A DNA stretch of 64,000 bases from Flavobacterium sp. ALJ2. GTDB lineage: Bacteria; Bacteroidota; Bacteroidia; Flavobacteriales; Flavobacteriaceae. Below the pieces are notes generated by a model that saw nothing but the letters and a program-made list of their open reading frames with translations, was not told the origin of the DNA and did not search any database. The position numbers and the translations under genes are program-made. Below, piece by piece: positions 26,401 to 35,978 of this stretch. Where the stretch lies: assembly GCF_015594725.1 (NCBI RefSeq), contig NZ_JADNRC010000001.1:124001-188000 (forward strand), given 5' to 3'. Each line of letters starts with the position of its first letter. Position 1 is the stretch's first letter.

Positions 26401-27092
26401 TTAAATGATTGTTTTAAAAATTTTGTCCCAAAGAGTAAAATAAAAGCCGAAATTATGAGATTCGTTTTTATGATGGTTCGAATGGAATTGTGTTGTCGAA
26501 ATCCATTTTGTAACACTATTTTTATTCCAGAAACTTGGAAAAATATCATTGTTTAAATGAGCTAAAATTCCATAGGTTAAATTGAGGATTAAATAGATTA
26601 TTATGCTAATACAATTAAATTCTAAAATTGAAATTATAATGAGCCATATGGCACCAAAGCCTAAAGTTTCAATTGGGTTAAGAACAAATAAGCTGTAAAC
26701 GTTAGTATCAATATGAGTATGATGCAATTGATGAATGGGACGAAACCACGTTAATTTGTGTGCCAAATAATGAAAGCAAAACATAAAAAAATCCATTAGG
26801 AAAATTAATAAAAGTGTATCTAATACTATTGTAATAAATGAAGTAGAAAAGTCAATTTTAATAATTTGATATTGATACAGTTTATAGCCTATTAAAGTTA
26901 CAAGCGTATTGCATAGTAAGGTGCTAATAACCCACTTTATATCTGTTTTTTTAATTTTAGTGACTTCACGGTCAATTATTTTGCCGATACCGATTGCAAA
27001 AGCATTAGTAATAAATTTTCGAGAAGGAAAAAAAATATTATGGTAAATAGTTCATAATTAGATAATAATTCAAGCCATTTTTGTACTATCAT
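26401..27092 (-). pseudogene. Sterol desaturase / fatty acid hydroxylase family gene broken by one frameshift
   Basis: Members are di-iron membrane enzymes that hydroxylate or desaturate lipids. The main frame from 27051 down carries REVTKIKKTDIKWVISTL, LLIFLMDFFMFCFHYLAH and the histidine clusters HQLHH and FHSNHH. The proper N-terminus (MIVQKWLELLSNYELF, then FFFLLENLLLML) is in another frame from the ATG at 27092. The two join if one T is added to the four-T run that reads as AAAA at 26998-27001 on the + strand. The span is 692 bases, and 693 would give 230 residues. It follows the sirtuin gene by 17 bases. Real decay or a base-call error are both possible. Confidence 0.8.
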
Positions 27093-27109
27093 TTCTGGTT
27101 TTCTGTTTG

Positions 27110-27808
27110 TTATTTTATTGTTATTTCGGCTAGTTTTATTTTTAATATTTCCATCCCCTTAGAGGCTATTTCAGGAATAACTTCAATTTTATTTCTCAAG
27201 TTCGGAATTTTAATGGGTTTTGGGTCAATGTAAAAAAGAGGTGTATTTGCAGGAGTATAGGAGATTAATCCTGCGGCAGGATATACTTGCAGGGAAGTCC
27301 CTATTACAGCAAAATAATCGGCTTGTTCAGCAATTTCTATTGCTTCTTCTAAGGCAGGAACTTCTTCGCCAAACCAAACAATATGAGGACGAAGCTGATT
27401 GCCTTTTTTATCTAAATGACTTATGAATAAATCATCATGCCAATCTAAAATATAATTTAAATCTTGGGAACTTCTTACTTTTAGTAACTCACCATGCAAG
27501 TGTAAAACCTTGGAGCTTCCGGCGCGTTCATGTAAATCATCGACATTTTGGGTTATGATATGTACATCGAAATCTTTTTCGAGTTCAGCCAAAATAGTAT
27601 GGCCTAAATTTGGCACAACTTCTTTTAGTTGCTTGCGTCTTTGATTGTAAAAATCAAGAACCAATTCAGGATTTTTGTACCAACCTTCAGGTGTTGCGAC
27701 ATCCATTACATTATGACCTTCCCAAAGCCCATCACTATCGCGAAAGGTTTTAATACCACTTTCTGCACTAATTCCAGCTCCAGTTAAAACGACTAGTTTC
27801 TTTTTCAT
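27110..27808 (-). CDS. Sir2-family NAD-dependent protein deacylase (CobB/SIRT5-like) without zinc cysteines
   Basis: Sirtuins use NAD+ to remove acyl groups from lysines. The 232 residues show GAGISAESGIKTFRD (10-24), TQNVDDLHERAG (87-97) and the catalytic His in HLHGE (H105). Tyr54 and Arg57 in FYNQRR match the residues that let CobB and SIRT5 accept succinyl and malonyl groups. The usual four zinc-binding cysteines are absent; the protein contains no cysteine at all (KVRSSQDLN occupies the first CxxC position). No promoter was identified. A broken hydroxylase gene follows on the same strand. Confidence 0.87.
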   Translation of the reverse strand: MKKKLVVLTGAGISAESGIKTFRDSDGLWEGHNVMDVATPEGWYKNPELVLDFYNQRRKQLKEVVPNLGHTILAELEKDFDVHIITQNVDDLHERAGSSKVLHLHGELLKVRSSQDLNYILDWHDDLFISHLDKKGNQLRPHIVWFGEEVPALEEAIEIAEQADYFAVIGTSLQVYPAAGLISYTPANTPLFYIDPKPIKIPNLRNKIEVIPEIASKGMEILKIKLAEITIK

Positions 27809-27856
27809 TTTGATTATTTCTAAAAAAATAAAGTTAACGGTTGAGTGTAATTAATT

Positions 27857-28000
27857 TTAATACATAGAAACATAGATTTTATTTGTAATAAAGAAAACAA
27901 AAAGAAATACATTTCTTTCACAAAGTTAGCTATGTGTATTTAAGACAAGTGTAACGCCTTTTTTGAGCGTACAAAACCTATGTTTCTATGTGTTAAATGA
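27857..28000. repeat. Inverted pair of TATGTTTCTATG repeats in an intergenic region
   Basis: A left copy (ACATAGAAACATAG, about 27863-27876) faces a right copy (CTATGTTTCTATGTGTTAAA, from about 27979) across roughly 100 bases. A related 50-base stretch at 28742-28791 repeats the right-hand part, including the leading AACGCC word. The element fills most of the gap 27809-28201, where no gene is visible. Confidence 0.55.
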
Positions 28001-28201
28001 AATTTTGCGAGAACTAAGCGAACAAGCGAAGTAATTACACCCAACGTGTTAAAATTAGTCAATTTTAGTATAAAAATGAGCTTTAGATAATTTTATTAAA
28101 GCGAGATTTTTTTTTAGTATTTTTACAAGTAACAATAACTAAGATAAGGATTTAGGTTACTGCTGTTTTGTAAATGAAAGTTTAAATAATGATAATTTTA
28201 A

Positions 28202-28726
28202 ATGATATTAATACAATTTACAGGTTTATCGGGTTCAGGAAAAACTACGTTGGCAGATAATGTAGGGCATTTGTTAATAGAAAAAGGTTATAAAGTTGAA
28301 ATAATCGACGGTGATATATATAGAAAAACACTTTGTAAAGACCTTGGGTTTTCAAGAAACGATAGATGCGAGAATGTTCGTCGATTGTTTAGAGTAGGAC
28401 AGGATTTTGTTAAATCAGAAATTATCGTTTTAATGTCGGTAATTAATCCTTACGAAGATTTAAGAAACGAAATAGGACGACATGAATTTGTTAAAACTGT
28501 ATTTCTGGATAGTTCTATTGATAATCTAATTAAAAGAGATCCCAAAGGCTTGTATAAAAAAGCATTATTACCAGATAGTGATAGCAATAAAATTAGAAAT
28601 TTTACGGGAATAAGTGATGTTTATGAAATCCCTTTGAAAGCAGATTTAATACTAAAAACCGACTCAGAATCGGTGTCGGTTTCAACCGATAAGCTTTACT
28701 GTTTTATTGTAGATAATATAATTTGA
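28202..28726 (+). CDS. APS kinase-like (CysC) nucleotide kinase
   Basis: Adenylylsulfate kinases make PAPS, the sulfate donor, from APS and ATP. The 174 residues have the P-loop GLSGSGKTT (8-16), IIDGDIYRKTLCKDLGFS (matching the CysC DGDxxR and LGFS signature) and a DRCENVRRL segment (CysC DRxENIRR). KGLYKKA aligns with the CysC lid region DPKGLYKKAR. It is not beside cysND or other assimilation genes. A sulfotransferase gene lies 970 bases further on, so it may supply that enzyme. Confidence 0.8.
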   Translation: MILIQFTGLSGSGKTTLADNVGHLLIEKGYKVEIIDGDIYRKTLCKDLGFSRNDRCENVRRLFRVGQDFVKSEIIVLMSVINPYEDLRNEIGRHEFVKTVFLDSSIDNLIKRDPKGLYKKALLPDSDSNKIRNFTGISDVYEIPLKADLILKTDSESVSVSTDKLYCFIVDNII

Positions 28727-28741
28727 TACGATTAATTTTAA

Positions 28742-28791
28742 GTAAAACGCCTTTTCTAGGATTTGTAAAACTATGTTTCTATGCGTTAAAT
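28742..28791. repeat. Second copy of the TATGTTTCTATG repeat
   Basis: GTAAAACGCCTTTTCTAGG ... ACTATGTTTCTATGCGTTAAAT closely matches 27951-27999. It follows the APS-kinase-like stop by 16 bases. Confidence 0.5.
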
Positions 28792-28815
28792 ATTATAGTC
28801 AATAGATTATTGATA

Positions 28816-29343
28816 TTACCATTTTACATTTATTTGATGTTTATCAGCAAATACTTTTCCTTTTTGATAAAGAGAATCCATCAGGTTGTTAATCTTTGGC
28901 ATATCAACTTCTTCTATTTTTTTTAATAAAACTTCTTTTTCTGTCGAAGTTGATTTTTCATCACAAAATTTGGCATATTTTAGGTATTCATTTTTATAAA
29001 CAGCTAGTGCTGTTTCAAACAATTCAATTGAGTTTTCTTTTATTGCTTTTCTTTCTTCATCATTGGCATCAAGTACTTTAATTTTTTCTAATGCCTGTTC
29101 TATATGCTGTATCTTAATCTCGACAGCTTTTTGCGCTTCATTACCTTTCTTTGTACTTGAAGGATTAGGGTTCTCATAAGCATGTTTTTCCAGCATATCG
29201 CCAAAATAATGGGGTTCGAATTGGCTAAGTAGATTTGTGTTTAGTATTGCTTGATCAAAGAAACGCTGTGGACTAGTTGATTCGCAAGATGTCAGACATA
29301 AAAAGATAAATATTAAACTAAGTGATTGAATTTTTTTGATCAT
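28816..29343 (-). CDS. Lipoprotein of unknown function
   Basis: A 175-residue protein with a lipobox (FLCLTSC, Cys20). The mature part is mostly helical and highly charged (EKHAYENPNPSSTKKGNEAQKAVEIKIQ, given here by its NPNPSSTKKG core, then EQALEKIKVLDANDEERKAI), with a possible coiled-coil from about 75 to 110. I do not recognise the family. It lies between the APS-kinase-like and sulfotransferase genes on the opposite strand, so it is not in their transcripts. Confidence 0.6.
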   Translation of the reverse strand: MIKKIQSLSLIFIFLCLTSCESTSPQRFFDQAILNTNLLSQFEPHYFGDMLEKHAYENPNPSSTKKGNEAQKAVEIKIQHIEQALEKIKVLDANDEERKAIKENSIELFETALAVYKNEYLKYAKFCDEKSTSTEKEVLLKKIEEVDMPKINNLMDSLYQKGKVFADKHQINVKW

Positions 29344-29697
29344 GGATTCTATTTATTAAAATTAATTTATTCCCTTTTTTAAGAAGTAATAATTAATTGA
29401 AGGATGTTAAGTTTTTCAGAATGTTATATGCGATTTTTCTTATTTCCAGCAAACATACTAATTTGTTTTTAAATACTGTAAGTGTTATTTTGGAATTTGT
29501 TGGTTTAGTCTTTTTTAAAAGGGATGAAAGAGCGGTTTTGTATTTAATTTCTTCTTCAAATGTTTAGCTGTATTTTATAAAAAAATATACTTAAGTGACT
29601 GTTTATTAGTCAGAATTTTGTAAAATGTATATATTTACAATGCAATAATAGTGTAGGAACTTAATAATAAATTTATAAGAAAATATATTTTATAAAA
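29344..29697. other. Intergenic region before the sulfotransferase gene
   Basis: This 354-base AT-rich gap separates two divergent genes. It has an imperfect palindrome, TTGTAAA / TTTACAA, at about 29619-29641, that might bind a regulator. No -7 box with good spacing and no open frame were found. Confidence 0.35.
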
Positions 29698-30675
29698 ATG
29701 GAAAATGCTGATCATCCCCTTTTAAATTGGATTCCCTATAAATTAGTCGAAACTGATAATGATGTGTATTTTGAATGGATTTATCTAGGAGATAAAAGGT
29801 ATGTAGATCCTTTTTTTGATGAAACTCTTATGAGATGTAAAGTTCATTATAATAATTCAACCAGATATAAAGTAGTGAGTAGTGTAGATAACCTTATTGA
29901 ATGGTCTAAAGTATTGGTCTCTACAGAATTAAAATCATTATTATTTCATGTGTCTCGTTGTGGTTCTACAATGATCTGTCAGTCTTTGGCTGTTTCTCCT
30001 CAAAATATAGTAGTTTCTGAAGCTCCAATTCTTGATCAAATTATAAGAAGTGATCTTTTTGATTTGGATAAAAAAAGAGAAGTTGTCAAATCTGTCATCA
30101 GATTGTTAGGTCAGAAGAGATTTATTGAAGAAAAGAATTTAATTGTAAAATTGGATTCCTGGCATATATTTCAAATTAACGAATTAAGATCAATTTTCCC
30201 GAAATTGCCTTTTGTCTTGCTGTATAGAAACCCAAGTGAAGTATTAAAATCTCATGCTAAATTTAAAGGAATGCATATGGTGCCTAATTTGTTGCCTGCA
30301 TCTATTTTTGGAATTAGTTATGAGGAGATTCAGACAATTAGTTTTCAGCAATACGGAGCAGTAGTTTTAGAAAAATATTTTCAGGCTTATCTTGATTTTT
30401 ATATAACAGATAAAAATGTTTCAATGTATAATTATAAGGATGGGATGAAGTCTGTTTTAGAACGGTTTTTATCTCTTATTGATGCCGATTATTTTGTAGA
30501 TGAGGTAGATCAAATGTGTGAGCGCTTAATGAGGCATTCTAAAGATGAAAATGTTATTTTTAAGGGGGATACTTTTGTAAATGATACTTTGGGACTAGAT
30601 TTGGCTAAAGCAAATACGCTATATGAAAAATTAGATAATAGTATAACTGAACATACGGTTGTTACTATATCATAG
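29698..30675 (+). CDS. Sulfotransferase family protein
   Basis: A 325-residue cytosolic enzyme that would move sulfate from PAPS to an acceptor. The PAPS 5'-phosphosulfate loop is FHVSRCGSTM (83-92), and the 3'-phosphate site is LLYRNPSEVLKSHAKF near 174-189 with R177 and S185. The first 60 residues (PYKLVETDNDVYFEWIYLG, PFFDETL) match a bacterial subgroup with a short N-terminal domain. The acceptor is unknown; a surface glycan or lipid is likely. The APS-kinase-like gene nearby could provide its donor. Confidence 0.82.
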   Translation: MENADHPLLNWIPYKLVETDNDVYFEWIYLGDKRYVDPFFDETLMRCKVHYNNSTRYKVVSSVDNLIEWSKVLVSTELKSLLFHVSRCGSTMICQSLAVSPQNIVVSEAPILDQIIRSDLFDLDKKREVVKSVIRLLGQKRFIEEKNLIVKLDSWHIFQINELRSIFPKLPFVLLYRNPSEVLKSHAKFKGMHMVPNLLPASIFGISYEEIQTISFQQYGAVVLEKYFQAYLDFYITDKNVSMYNYKDGMKSVLERFLSLIDADYFVDEVDQMCERLMRHSKDENVIFKGDTFVNDTLGLDLAKANTLYEKLDNSITEHTVVTIS

Positions 30676-30713
30676 GAAATTGTTTTTATAGTCTTAATTG
30701 TGCTGTTTTTTAG

Positions 30714-30721
30714 TATTTTTG
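30714..30721 (+). promoter_or_regulatory. -7 box for the SpoU methyltransferase gene
   Basis: TATTTTTG matches TAnnTTTG. It sits between a possible TTG start at 30700 and the ATG at 30739, so it supports the ATG as the real start. Confidence 0.55.
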
Positions 30722-30738
30722 CCACAAATACTATTGAA

Positions 30739-31401
30739 ATGATTAATTTAGATTACCTCGCTTTTCTTGAAAATATACTTACTGAAAACCGAAAAAACAA
30801 ATTTTTAAAGGTTCTCGAAAACCGCACAAAACACTTTACCATTGTTGTCGAAGATATTTTTCAAATGCATAATACCAGTGCTGTAATGCGCAGTTGTGAA
30901 GTTTTTGGAATTCAGGAGCTCAATGTTATAGAGCAACGTTATGGTAAAAGTATTGATAAAGAAATTGCTATGGGAGCCCAAAAATGGGTTGATATTAATA
31001 AATTCGATAATATTAGTAATTGCGTTGGTACATTAAGAAACAAAGGATATCAAATTATTGCTACAACGCCTCATGAAAACGATTGTTTGCTGGAGGATTT
31101 TGATATAACTAAGCCTAGTGCTTTGTTTTTTGGTACGGAAAGAGATGGCTTATCAGAAGAGATTTTACAAAAAGCCGATGGATTTCTTAAAATTCCGATG
31201 GTAGGATTTACAGAAAGCTTGAATATCTCTGTTTCGGCAGCAATAATTATCCAGAATCTAACAAGCAGATTACGAAATACAGAGATTGACTGGCATTTAT
31301 CTGATAATGAAATTTTAGAAAAACGTTTGGCTTGGGCCAAAAGCTCAATTAAAGATATCAAACGAATTGAAGCTCGTTATTTTGAAGAGAATCCAGAATA
31401 A
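30739..31401 (+). CDS. SpoU/TrmH family tRNA/rRNA 2'-O-methyltransferase
   Basis: A 220-residue SPOUT enzyme that methylates ribose in tRNA or rRNA with SAM. Motif 1 is NTSAVMRSCEVFG, motif 2 is ALFFGTERDGLSEEIL and motif 3 is IPMVGFTESLNISVSAAI, which is the full SpoU set including the knot. The TrmH subgroup that modifies G18 of tRNA fits best. The ATG at 30739 is preferred over TTG 30700 because a -7 box lies between. It ends at a strong terminator. Confidence 0.88.
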   Translation: MINLDYLAFLENILTENRKNKFLKVLENRTKHFTIVVEDIFQMHNTSAVMRSCEVFGIQELNVIEQRYGKSIDKEIAMGAQKWVDINKFDNISNCVGTLRNKGYQIIATTPHENDCLLEDFDITKPSALFFGTERDGLSEEILQKADGFLKIPMVGFTESLNISVSAAIIIQNLTSRLRNTEIDWHLSDNEILEKRLAWAKSSIKDIKRIEARYFEENPE

Positions 31402-31438
31402 AAAAATCCCCAATTACATTGTAATTGGGGATTTTTTT
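31401..31438 (+). terminator. Strong terminator after the SpoU methyltransferase gene
   Basis: Perfect 17-bp stem AAAAAATCCCCAATTAC / GTAATTGGGGATTTTTT with an ATT loop and further Ts. It begins at the stop codon. It can also act on secA, which ends at 31502 on the other strand. Confidence 0.88.
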
Positions 31439-31501
31439 GAGTTTTCAGTTTCAGTTTTCAGTCTCAAAATGTTAATTGAGACTGAATGTTGAGACTTAAA
31501 A

Positions 31502-34500
31502 TTATTTAACGATAACCCATTCGCCAGAAGCTAATAAGTTTTCTGCTTTTTTAAATTTCATCGTTTCGATTGCTCCAGTTGCAACTTGCTGTACTGTTAC
31601 ATTATCATTGCGATTAATTTTAGGCATATCTCTAGTGATCGTTTCAGTTACTTGACGTTGCTGAGTTTCTCCAGCTTCGCGGTTGATGTCTTCGCTATTT
31701 TCGATTTCGTCTTTGCTTAATTTGTAATTTTCTTTTTGACGAACTTCTCTTGCTTCCTGAATTTCTGGAGCGTTTTGAGCTGGTAAATCACCTTTGAATA
31801 AGAATGAAATTACTTCTCTATTTACGTTATCCAACATTGAACGGAATAAGTTAAAAGCTTCTAATTTATAGATAAGCAATGGATCTTTTTGTTCGTGAAC
31901 AGCTAATTGAACAGATTGTTTCAATTCATCCATTTTACGTAAATGTTTTTTCCAAGCCTCATCAACAATAGATAAAGTGATGTTTTTCTCGAAATCAGCA
32001 ATTAGTTGTGTTCCTTCAGTTTCATATGCTTTTTTAAGATCGGTAACAACATTTAATGTCTTAATACCATCTGTAAACGGAACTACAATACGCTCAAATT
32101 GATTGTTTTTTTCTTCGTAAACACCTTTAATAATAGGGAAAGCTTCTCTAGCACTACGCTCTGTTTTTTCAGTATAGTAAGCTAAGGTTTCTTTATACAG
32201 TTTTCCTGTAATTTCCATATCTGTTAATTTGATAAAATCAGCTTCAGATATTGGAGATGTTATAGAGAAATAACGAATTAATTCAAACTCGAAATTTTTA
32301 AAATCATTCGTTGCTTTATTTTGGCTTACGATAAGTTCGCAAGTATCGTAAAGCATGTTTGCGATATCAAGTTTTAAACGTTCTCCAAACAAGGCATGAC
32401 GACGACGTTTGTAAATTACTTCACGTTGTGAATTCATAACGTCATCATATTCTAATAAACGTTTACGAACTCCGAAGTTATTTTCTTCTACTTTCTTTTG
32501 AGCACGCTCAATAGATTTAGTCATCATAGAATGCTGAATTACTTCTCCTTCTTGTAACCCCATTCTATCCATTACTTTAGCCACTCTTTCAGAGCCAAAT
32601 AAACGCATTAAGTTATCTTCTAGAGAAACGTAGAATTGAGAACTTCCTGGGTCACCTTGACGACCAGCACGACCACGTAACTGTCTGTCGACACGACGAG
32701 AATCGTGACGTTCAGTACCAACGATTGCTAAACCTCCGGCAGCTTTTACTTCTGGAGATAATTTAATATCGGTACCACGACCAGCCATATTGGTTGCAAT
32801 GGTTACTACTCCAGGTTTTCCTGCTTCTTCTACAATTTGTGCCTCTTGCTTGTGCATTTTGGCATTCAATACATTGTGTATTACACCTCTCATTTTAAGC
32901 ATACGGCTTAATAATTCAGAGATCTCTACAGATGTTGTTCCAATTAAAACAGGTCTTCCTGCTTTAGATAATTCGGTTACATCTTCGATTACAGCATTAA
33001 ATTTTTCACGTGTAGTTTTATAAATGTAATCTTCTTTGTCTATTCTAGACATTGGACGATTCGTAGGGATTTCAACAACGTCTAATTTGTAAATTTGCCA
33101 TAATTCACCAGCTTCTGTTACGGCAGTACCAGTCATACCACCTAACTTGCTGTACATTCTAAAATAGTTCTGTAATGTAACAGTTGCAAAAGTTTGTGTT
33201 GCAGCTTCAATTTTTACATTTTCTTTAGCTTCAATGGCTTGGTGTAATCCGTCAGAGTAACGACGACCATCCATGATACGACCTGTTTGCTCATCGACAA
33301 TCATAATTTTGTTGTCCATGATAACGTATTCTACATCTTTTTCAAAAAGAGCATACGCTTTTAATAGCTGAGTTAAAGTATGGATACGTTCGCTTTTTAT
33401 ACCAAAATCTTGAAATAATCTTTCTTTGGCTTCAGCTTCAGCATCTTTGTCTAATTTTTGTTTTTCGATAGTAGCAATTTCAGTTCCAATGTCTGGTAAT
33501 ACGAAAAAGTCTGCATCAGTATCTCCTGAAAGGAATTTGATTCCGTTATCAGTTAATTCAACCTGATTGTTTTTTTCTTCAATTACAAAGTATAAAGCTT
33601 CATCAATTTTATGCATGTCACGGTTGTTGTCTTGCATGTATTGATTTTCAGTTTTTTGAAGTAATTGTTTTATTCCTTCCTCACTCAAAAATTTAATTAA
33701 AGCTTTGTTTCTAGGTAAACTTCTGTAAGCTCTTAATAATAAGAATCCACCATCTTTGGTATTTCCTTCTTTTATTAATTTTTTAGCTTCTGCTAAGAAT
33801 CCATTTGCCAATTGGCGTTGTAAACTTACTAAGTTTTCAATTTTTGGTTTCAGTTCATTAAATTCATGACGGTCTCCTTGAGGAACTGGACCAGAAATGA
33901 TAAGTGGAGTTCTTGCATCGTCAATTAATACTGAATCGACCTCATCGACGATTGCATAATTGTGTTTTCTTTGTACCAAGTCATTTGGCGAATGCGCCAT
34001 ATTGTCTCTTAGGTAGTCAAATCCAAATTCGTTATTTGTTCCGTAAGTAATATCTGCATCATATGCTTTCTTTCTTCCTTCTGAGCTTGGTTGGTGATTA
34101 TCAATACAATCAACAGTTAGGCCATGAAATTCGAATAAAGGTGCTTTCCATGTACTATCACGTTTTGCCAAGTAATCATTCACAGTTACTAAGTGTACTC
34201 CATTTCCAGTTAAAGCATTTAAATAAAGAGGTAAAGTTGCCACTAAGGTTTTACCCTCACCAGTTTGCATCTCTGCAACTTTTCCTTCGTGTAATACCAT
34301 ACCACCAATTAATTGAACATCGTAGTGAACCATGTCCCATGTGATTTCTTTACCAGCAGCATTCCATCTATTAGCCCAGATAGATTTTTCTCCATCTATT
34401 GTAATATAGGTTTTTGTAGCCGAAAGTTCGCGGTCTTTTGCTGTAGCAGTAACTTCAATTTGTGAGTTATCTTTAAATCGACGAGCTGTTTCTTTTACTA

Positions 34501-34843
34501 CTGAAAATGCTTCTGGAAGAATTTCTATTAAAGTTTTTTCCGAAATTTCGTAAGCTTCTTTTTCTAAAGTATCTATTGCTTCGTAAATGTCTTCTCTTTT
34601 ATCGATATCTTCAATGCTTTCTACTTCTGTTTTAAGAGAAGCAATTTTCGCATCTTTTTCGGCTCTTGCGTCCTTTATCTTTTGTTTAAAAAATGCTGTT
34701 CTTGCCCTCAGTTCGTCATGAGACAGAGCTGTTAAGCTAGTTTCGAAAGTTTTAATTTTGTTTAAATAAGGTTGTAAAGCTTTGACATCTTTTTGTGATT
34801 TATCACCTACAAAGACTTTAATAATACTGTTAATGAAACTCAT
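31502..34843 (-). CDS. secA: Preprotein translocase ATPase SecA
   Basis: SecA drives export through SecYEG. The 1,113 residues include Walker A MQTGEGKT (about residue 193), the [19 protein letters not shown]alker B region, the preprotein crosslinking region, [32 protein letters not shown] motif VI (shown by [13 protein letters not shown]), and a scaffold with [19 protein letters not shown]. It is about 200 residues longer than E. coli SecA, with extra inserted segments, as is usual in Bacteroidetes. The C-terminus has no cysteine-rich zinc/SecB motif and ends in an acidic and polar linker and [10 protein letters not shown]. Confidence 0.97.
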   Translation of the reverse strand: MSFINSIIKVFVGDKSQKDVKALQPYLNKIKTFETSLTALSHDELRARTAFFKQKIKDARAEKDAKIASLKTEVESIEDIDKREDIYEAIDTLEKEAYEISEKTLIEILPEAFSVVKETARRFKDNSQIEVTATAKDRELSATKTYITIDGEKSIWANRWNAAGKEITWDMVHYDVQLIGGMVLHEGKVAEMQTGEGKTLVATLPLYLNALTGNGVHLVTVNDYLAKRDSTWKAPLFEFHGLTVDCIDNHQPSSEGRKKAYDADITYGTNNEFGFDYLRDNMAHSPNDLVQRKHNYAIVDEVDSVLIDDARTPLIISGPVPQGDRHEFNELKPKIENLVSLQRQLANGFLAEAKKLIKEGNTKDGGFLLLRAYRSLPRNKALIKFLSEEGIKQLLQKTENQYMQDNNRDMHKIDEALYFVIEEKNNQVELTDNGIKFLSGDTDADFFVLPDIGTEIATIEKQKLDKDAEAEAKERLFQDFGIKSERIHTLTQLLKAYALFEKDVEYVIMDNKIMIVDEQTGRIMDGRRYSDGLHQAIEAKENVKIEAATQTFATVTLQNYFRMYSKLGGMTGTAVTEAGELWQIYKLDVVEIPTNRPMSRIDKEDYIYKTTREKFNAVIEDVTELSKAGRPVLIGTTSVEISELLSRMLKMRGVIHNVLNAKMHKQEAQIVEEAGKPGVVTIATNMAGRGTDIKLSPEVKAAGGLAIVGTERHDSRRVDRQLRGRAGRQGDPGSSQFYVSLEDNLMRLFGSERVAKVMDRMGLQEGEVIQHSMMTKSIERAQKKVEENNFGVRKRLLEYDDVMNSQREVIYKRRRHALFGERLKLDIANMLYDTCELIVSQNKATNDFKNFEFELIRYFSITSPISEADFIKLTDMEITGKLYKETLAYYTEKTERSAREAFPIIKGVYEEKNNQFERIVVPFTDGIKTLNVVTDLKKAYETEGTQLIADFEKNITLSIVDEAWKKHLRKMDELKQSVQLAVHEQKDPLLIYKLEAFNLFRSMLDNVNREVISFLFKGDLPAQNAPEIQEAREVRQKENYKLSKDEIENSEDINREAGETQQRQVTETITRDMPKINRNDNVTVQQVATGAIETMKFKKAENLLASGEWVIVK

Positions 34844-34893
34844 GATCTGTTGGTATTTCTATAATTTATCTAAATGTGTAAATTTAAACAAAA

Positions 34894-34919
34894 AAAAAGC
34901 CTCTTTTTTGAGACTTTTT
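34894..34919 (-). terminator. Terminator after the DUF2795 gene
   Basis: AAAAAGTCTC / GAGGCTTTTT on the minus strand (one wobble) with a six-A loop and a T run. It ends the DUF2795 gene and separates it from secA. Confidence 0.7.
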
Positions 34920-34933
34920 CTTTGGGTTACTTT

Positions 34934-35155
34934 TTAATATTCATCCTCATTCCAAAGATAATCTTCGTCTGTTGGATAATCCGGCCATATTTCTTCCATT
35001 GATTCATATATCTCACCTTCGTCTTCAATCGACTGTAGGTTTTCTACTACTTCTAATGGGGCTCCTGCTCTAATAGCGTAGTCTATAAGTTCGTCTTTGT
35101 TAGCAGGCCACGGTGCATCACTTAAATATGATGCTAATTCTAATGTCCAATACAT
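34934..35155 (-). CDS. DUF2795 domain protein
   Basis: A 73-residue protein in which the segment LASYLSDAPWPANKDEL and AIRAGAPLEVVENLQ match the DUF2795 pattern found in many bacteria. The last third is acidic (EIYESMEEIWPDYPTDEDYLW). Function is unknown; small size and helical layout suggest a soluble partner protein. It has its own promoter (35177-35206) and terminator, so it is a single-gene unit upstream of secA. Confidence 0.8.
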   Translation of the reverse strand: MYWTLELASYLSDAPWPANKDELIDYAIRAGAPLEVVENLQSIEDEGEIYESMEEIWPDYPTDEDYLWNEDEY

Positions 35156-35176
35156 GTTTTGTCAATTTAGTTTGTG

Positions 35177-35206
35177 CAAAAATAATTTTTTTACTGAGAA
35201 AGACAA
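35177..35206 (-). promoter_or_regulatory. Promoter of the DUF2795 gene
   Basis: On the minus strand TTG (35206-35204), 19 bases, TATTTTTG (35184-35177). Both boxes and the spacing match the Bacteroidetes consensus. The ATG lies 22 bases downstream. Confidence 0.75.
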
Positions 35207-35304
35207 GTAAAAAATGATTTATTTTAGTAAAATTTAAGAACGTTCCTTTTAGTATTCAATTTTCTGTTACAGTTTACATTGCGAATACTAAAAACTGTAG
35301 CAGA

Positions 35305-35874
35305 TTACTTTCTCGGAATCCATTTAACTTCCTCCGCTTTTAAGTCAGAAGACAACTTTCGTGCCAAGACAAAAAGATAGTCAGAAAGTCGGTTTAAGTA
35401 CTGTATTGTTATTTCAGGGACAGTCTCATTATGACTTAAATGGACTGCCAGTCGTTCGGCACGACGGCAAACGCAGCGTGCAATGTGACAATATGACACG
35501 GTTTGATGTCCTCCTGGCAATACAAAATGTGTCATTTGTGGTAGCGTTTCTTCCATGGTATCGATTTCATTTTCAAGTAATTCGATGTCAGTTGGTACAA
35601 TACCTAAATTTTTAAGACGTAATTCTCCGTTTTTTAAGACTTCTTTTTCTAGTGGAGTTGCTAGAATTGCTCCTACAGTAAATAAACGGTCTTGGATTTC
35701 AATTAAAATGTTCTTATAATGTACATTTATTTCCTGATCGCGTATGAGACCTATGTAGGAGTTGAGCTCATCTACTGTTCCGTAACTATCAATACGGATA
35801 TGGTCTTTAGGAACTCGAGTACCGCCAAAAAGCGCTGTAGTTCCTTTATCTCCTGTTTTGGTATATACTTTCAT
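35305..35874 (-). CDS. Cob(I)alamin adenosyltransferase, PduO type
   Basis: This enzyme adds the adenosyl group to cobalamin to make coenzyme B12. The 189 residues begin with the TGDKGTTALFGGTRVPKD ATP-binding motif and continue with RIDSYGTVDELNSYIGL and CRRAERLAVHL, the PduO/MMAB signatures. Length and start are typical. Together with meaB at 17053-18144 it points to adenosylcobalamin use by methylmalonyl-CoA mutase in this organism. It is followed on the same strand by no obvious cobalamin genes. Confidence 0.93.
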   Translation of the reverse strand: MKVYTKTGDKGTTALFGGTRVPKDHIRIDSYGTVDELNSYIGLIRDQEINVHYKNILIEIQDRLFTVGAILATPLEKEVLKNGELRLKNLGIVPTDIELLENEIDTMEETLPQMTHFVLPGGHQTVSYCHIARCVCRRAERLAVHLSHNETVPEITIQYLNRLSDYLFVLARKLSSDLKAEEVKWIPRK

Positions 35875-35876
35875 TT

Positions 35877-35930
35877 TTTTTAAGATACTAAGATTTTGAG
35901 ATACTAAGAATTTAAGTTTTCGAGAAAGGG
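35877..35930. repeat. Degenerate ACTAAG-type intergenic repeat
   Basis: Several copies of GATACTAAG / GATTTTGAG words occur between the adenosyltransferase and ABC genes. Similar arrays lie at 17003-17060 and 58211-58297 (ACTTAGT orientation). Confidence 0.45.
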
Positions 35931-35978
35931 GTTGAAGTTTTTTACAACTTCAAATCCAAAATTTTTTAAAATCTTGCT

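Noticed and set aside
27220..27426. + strand frame opposite the sirtuin gene
   Set aside because: Antisense to a well-supported gene; no start signal.
34063..34344. 93-residue + strand frame within secA
   Set aside because: Antisense to the highly conserved SecA nucleotide-binding region.
35361..35615. + strand frame opposite the cobalamin adenosyltransferase
   Set aside because: Antisense to a gene with clear family motifs.
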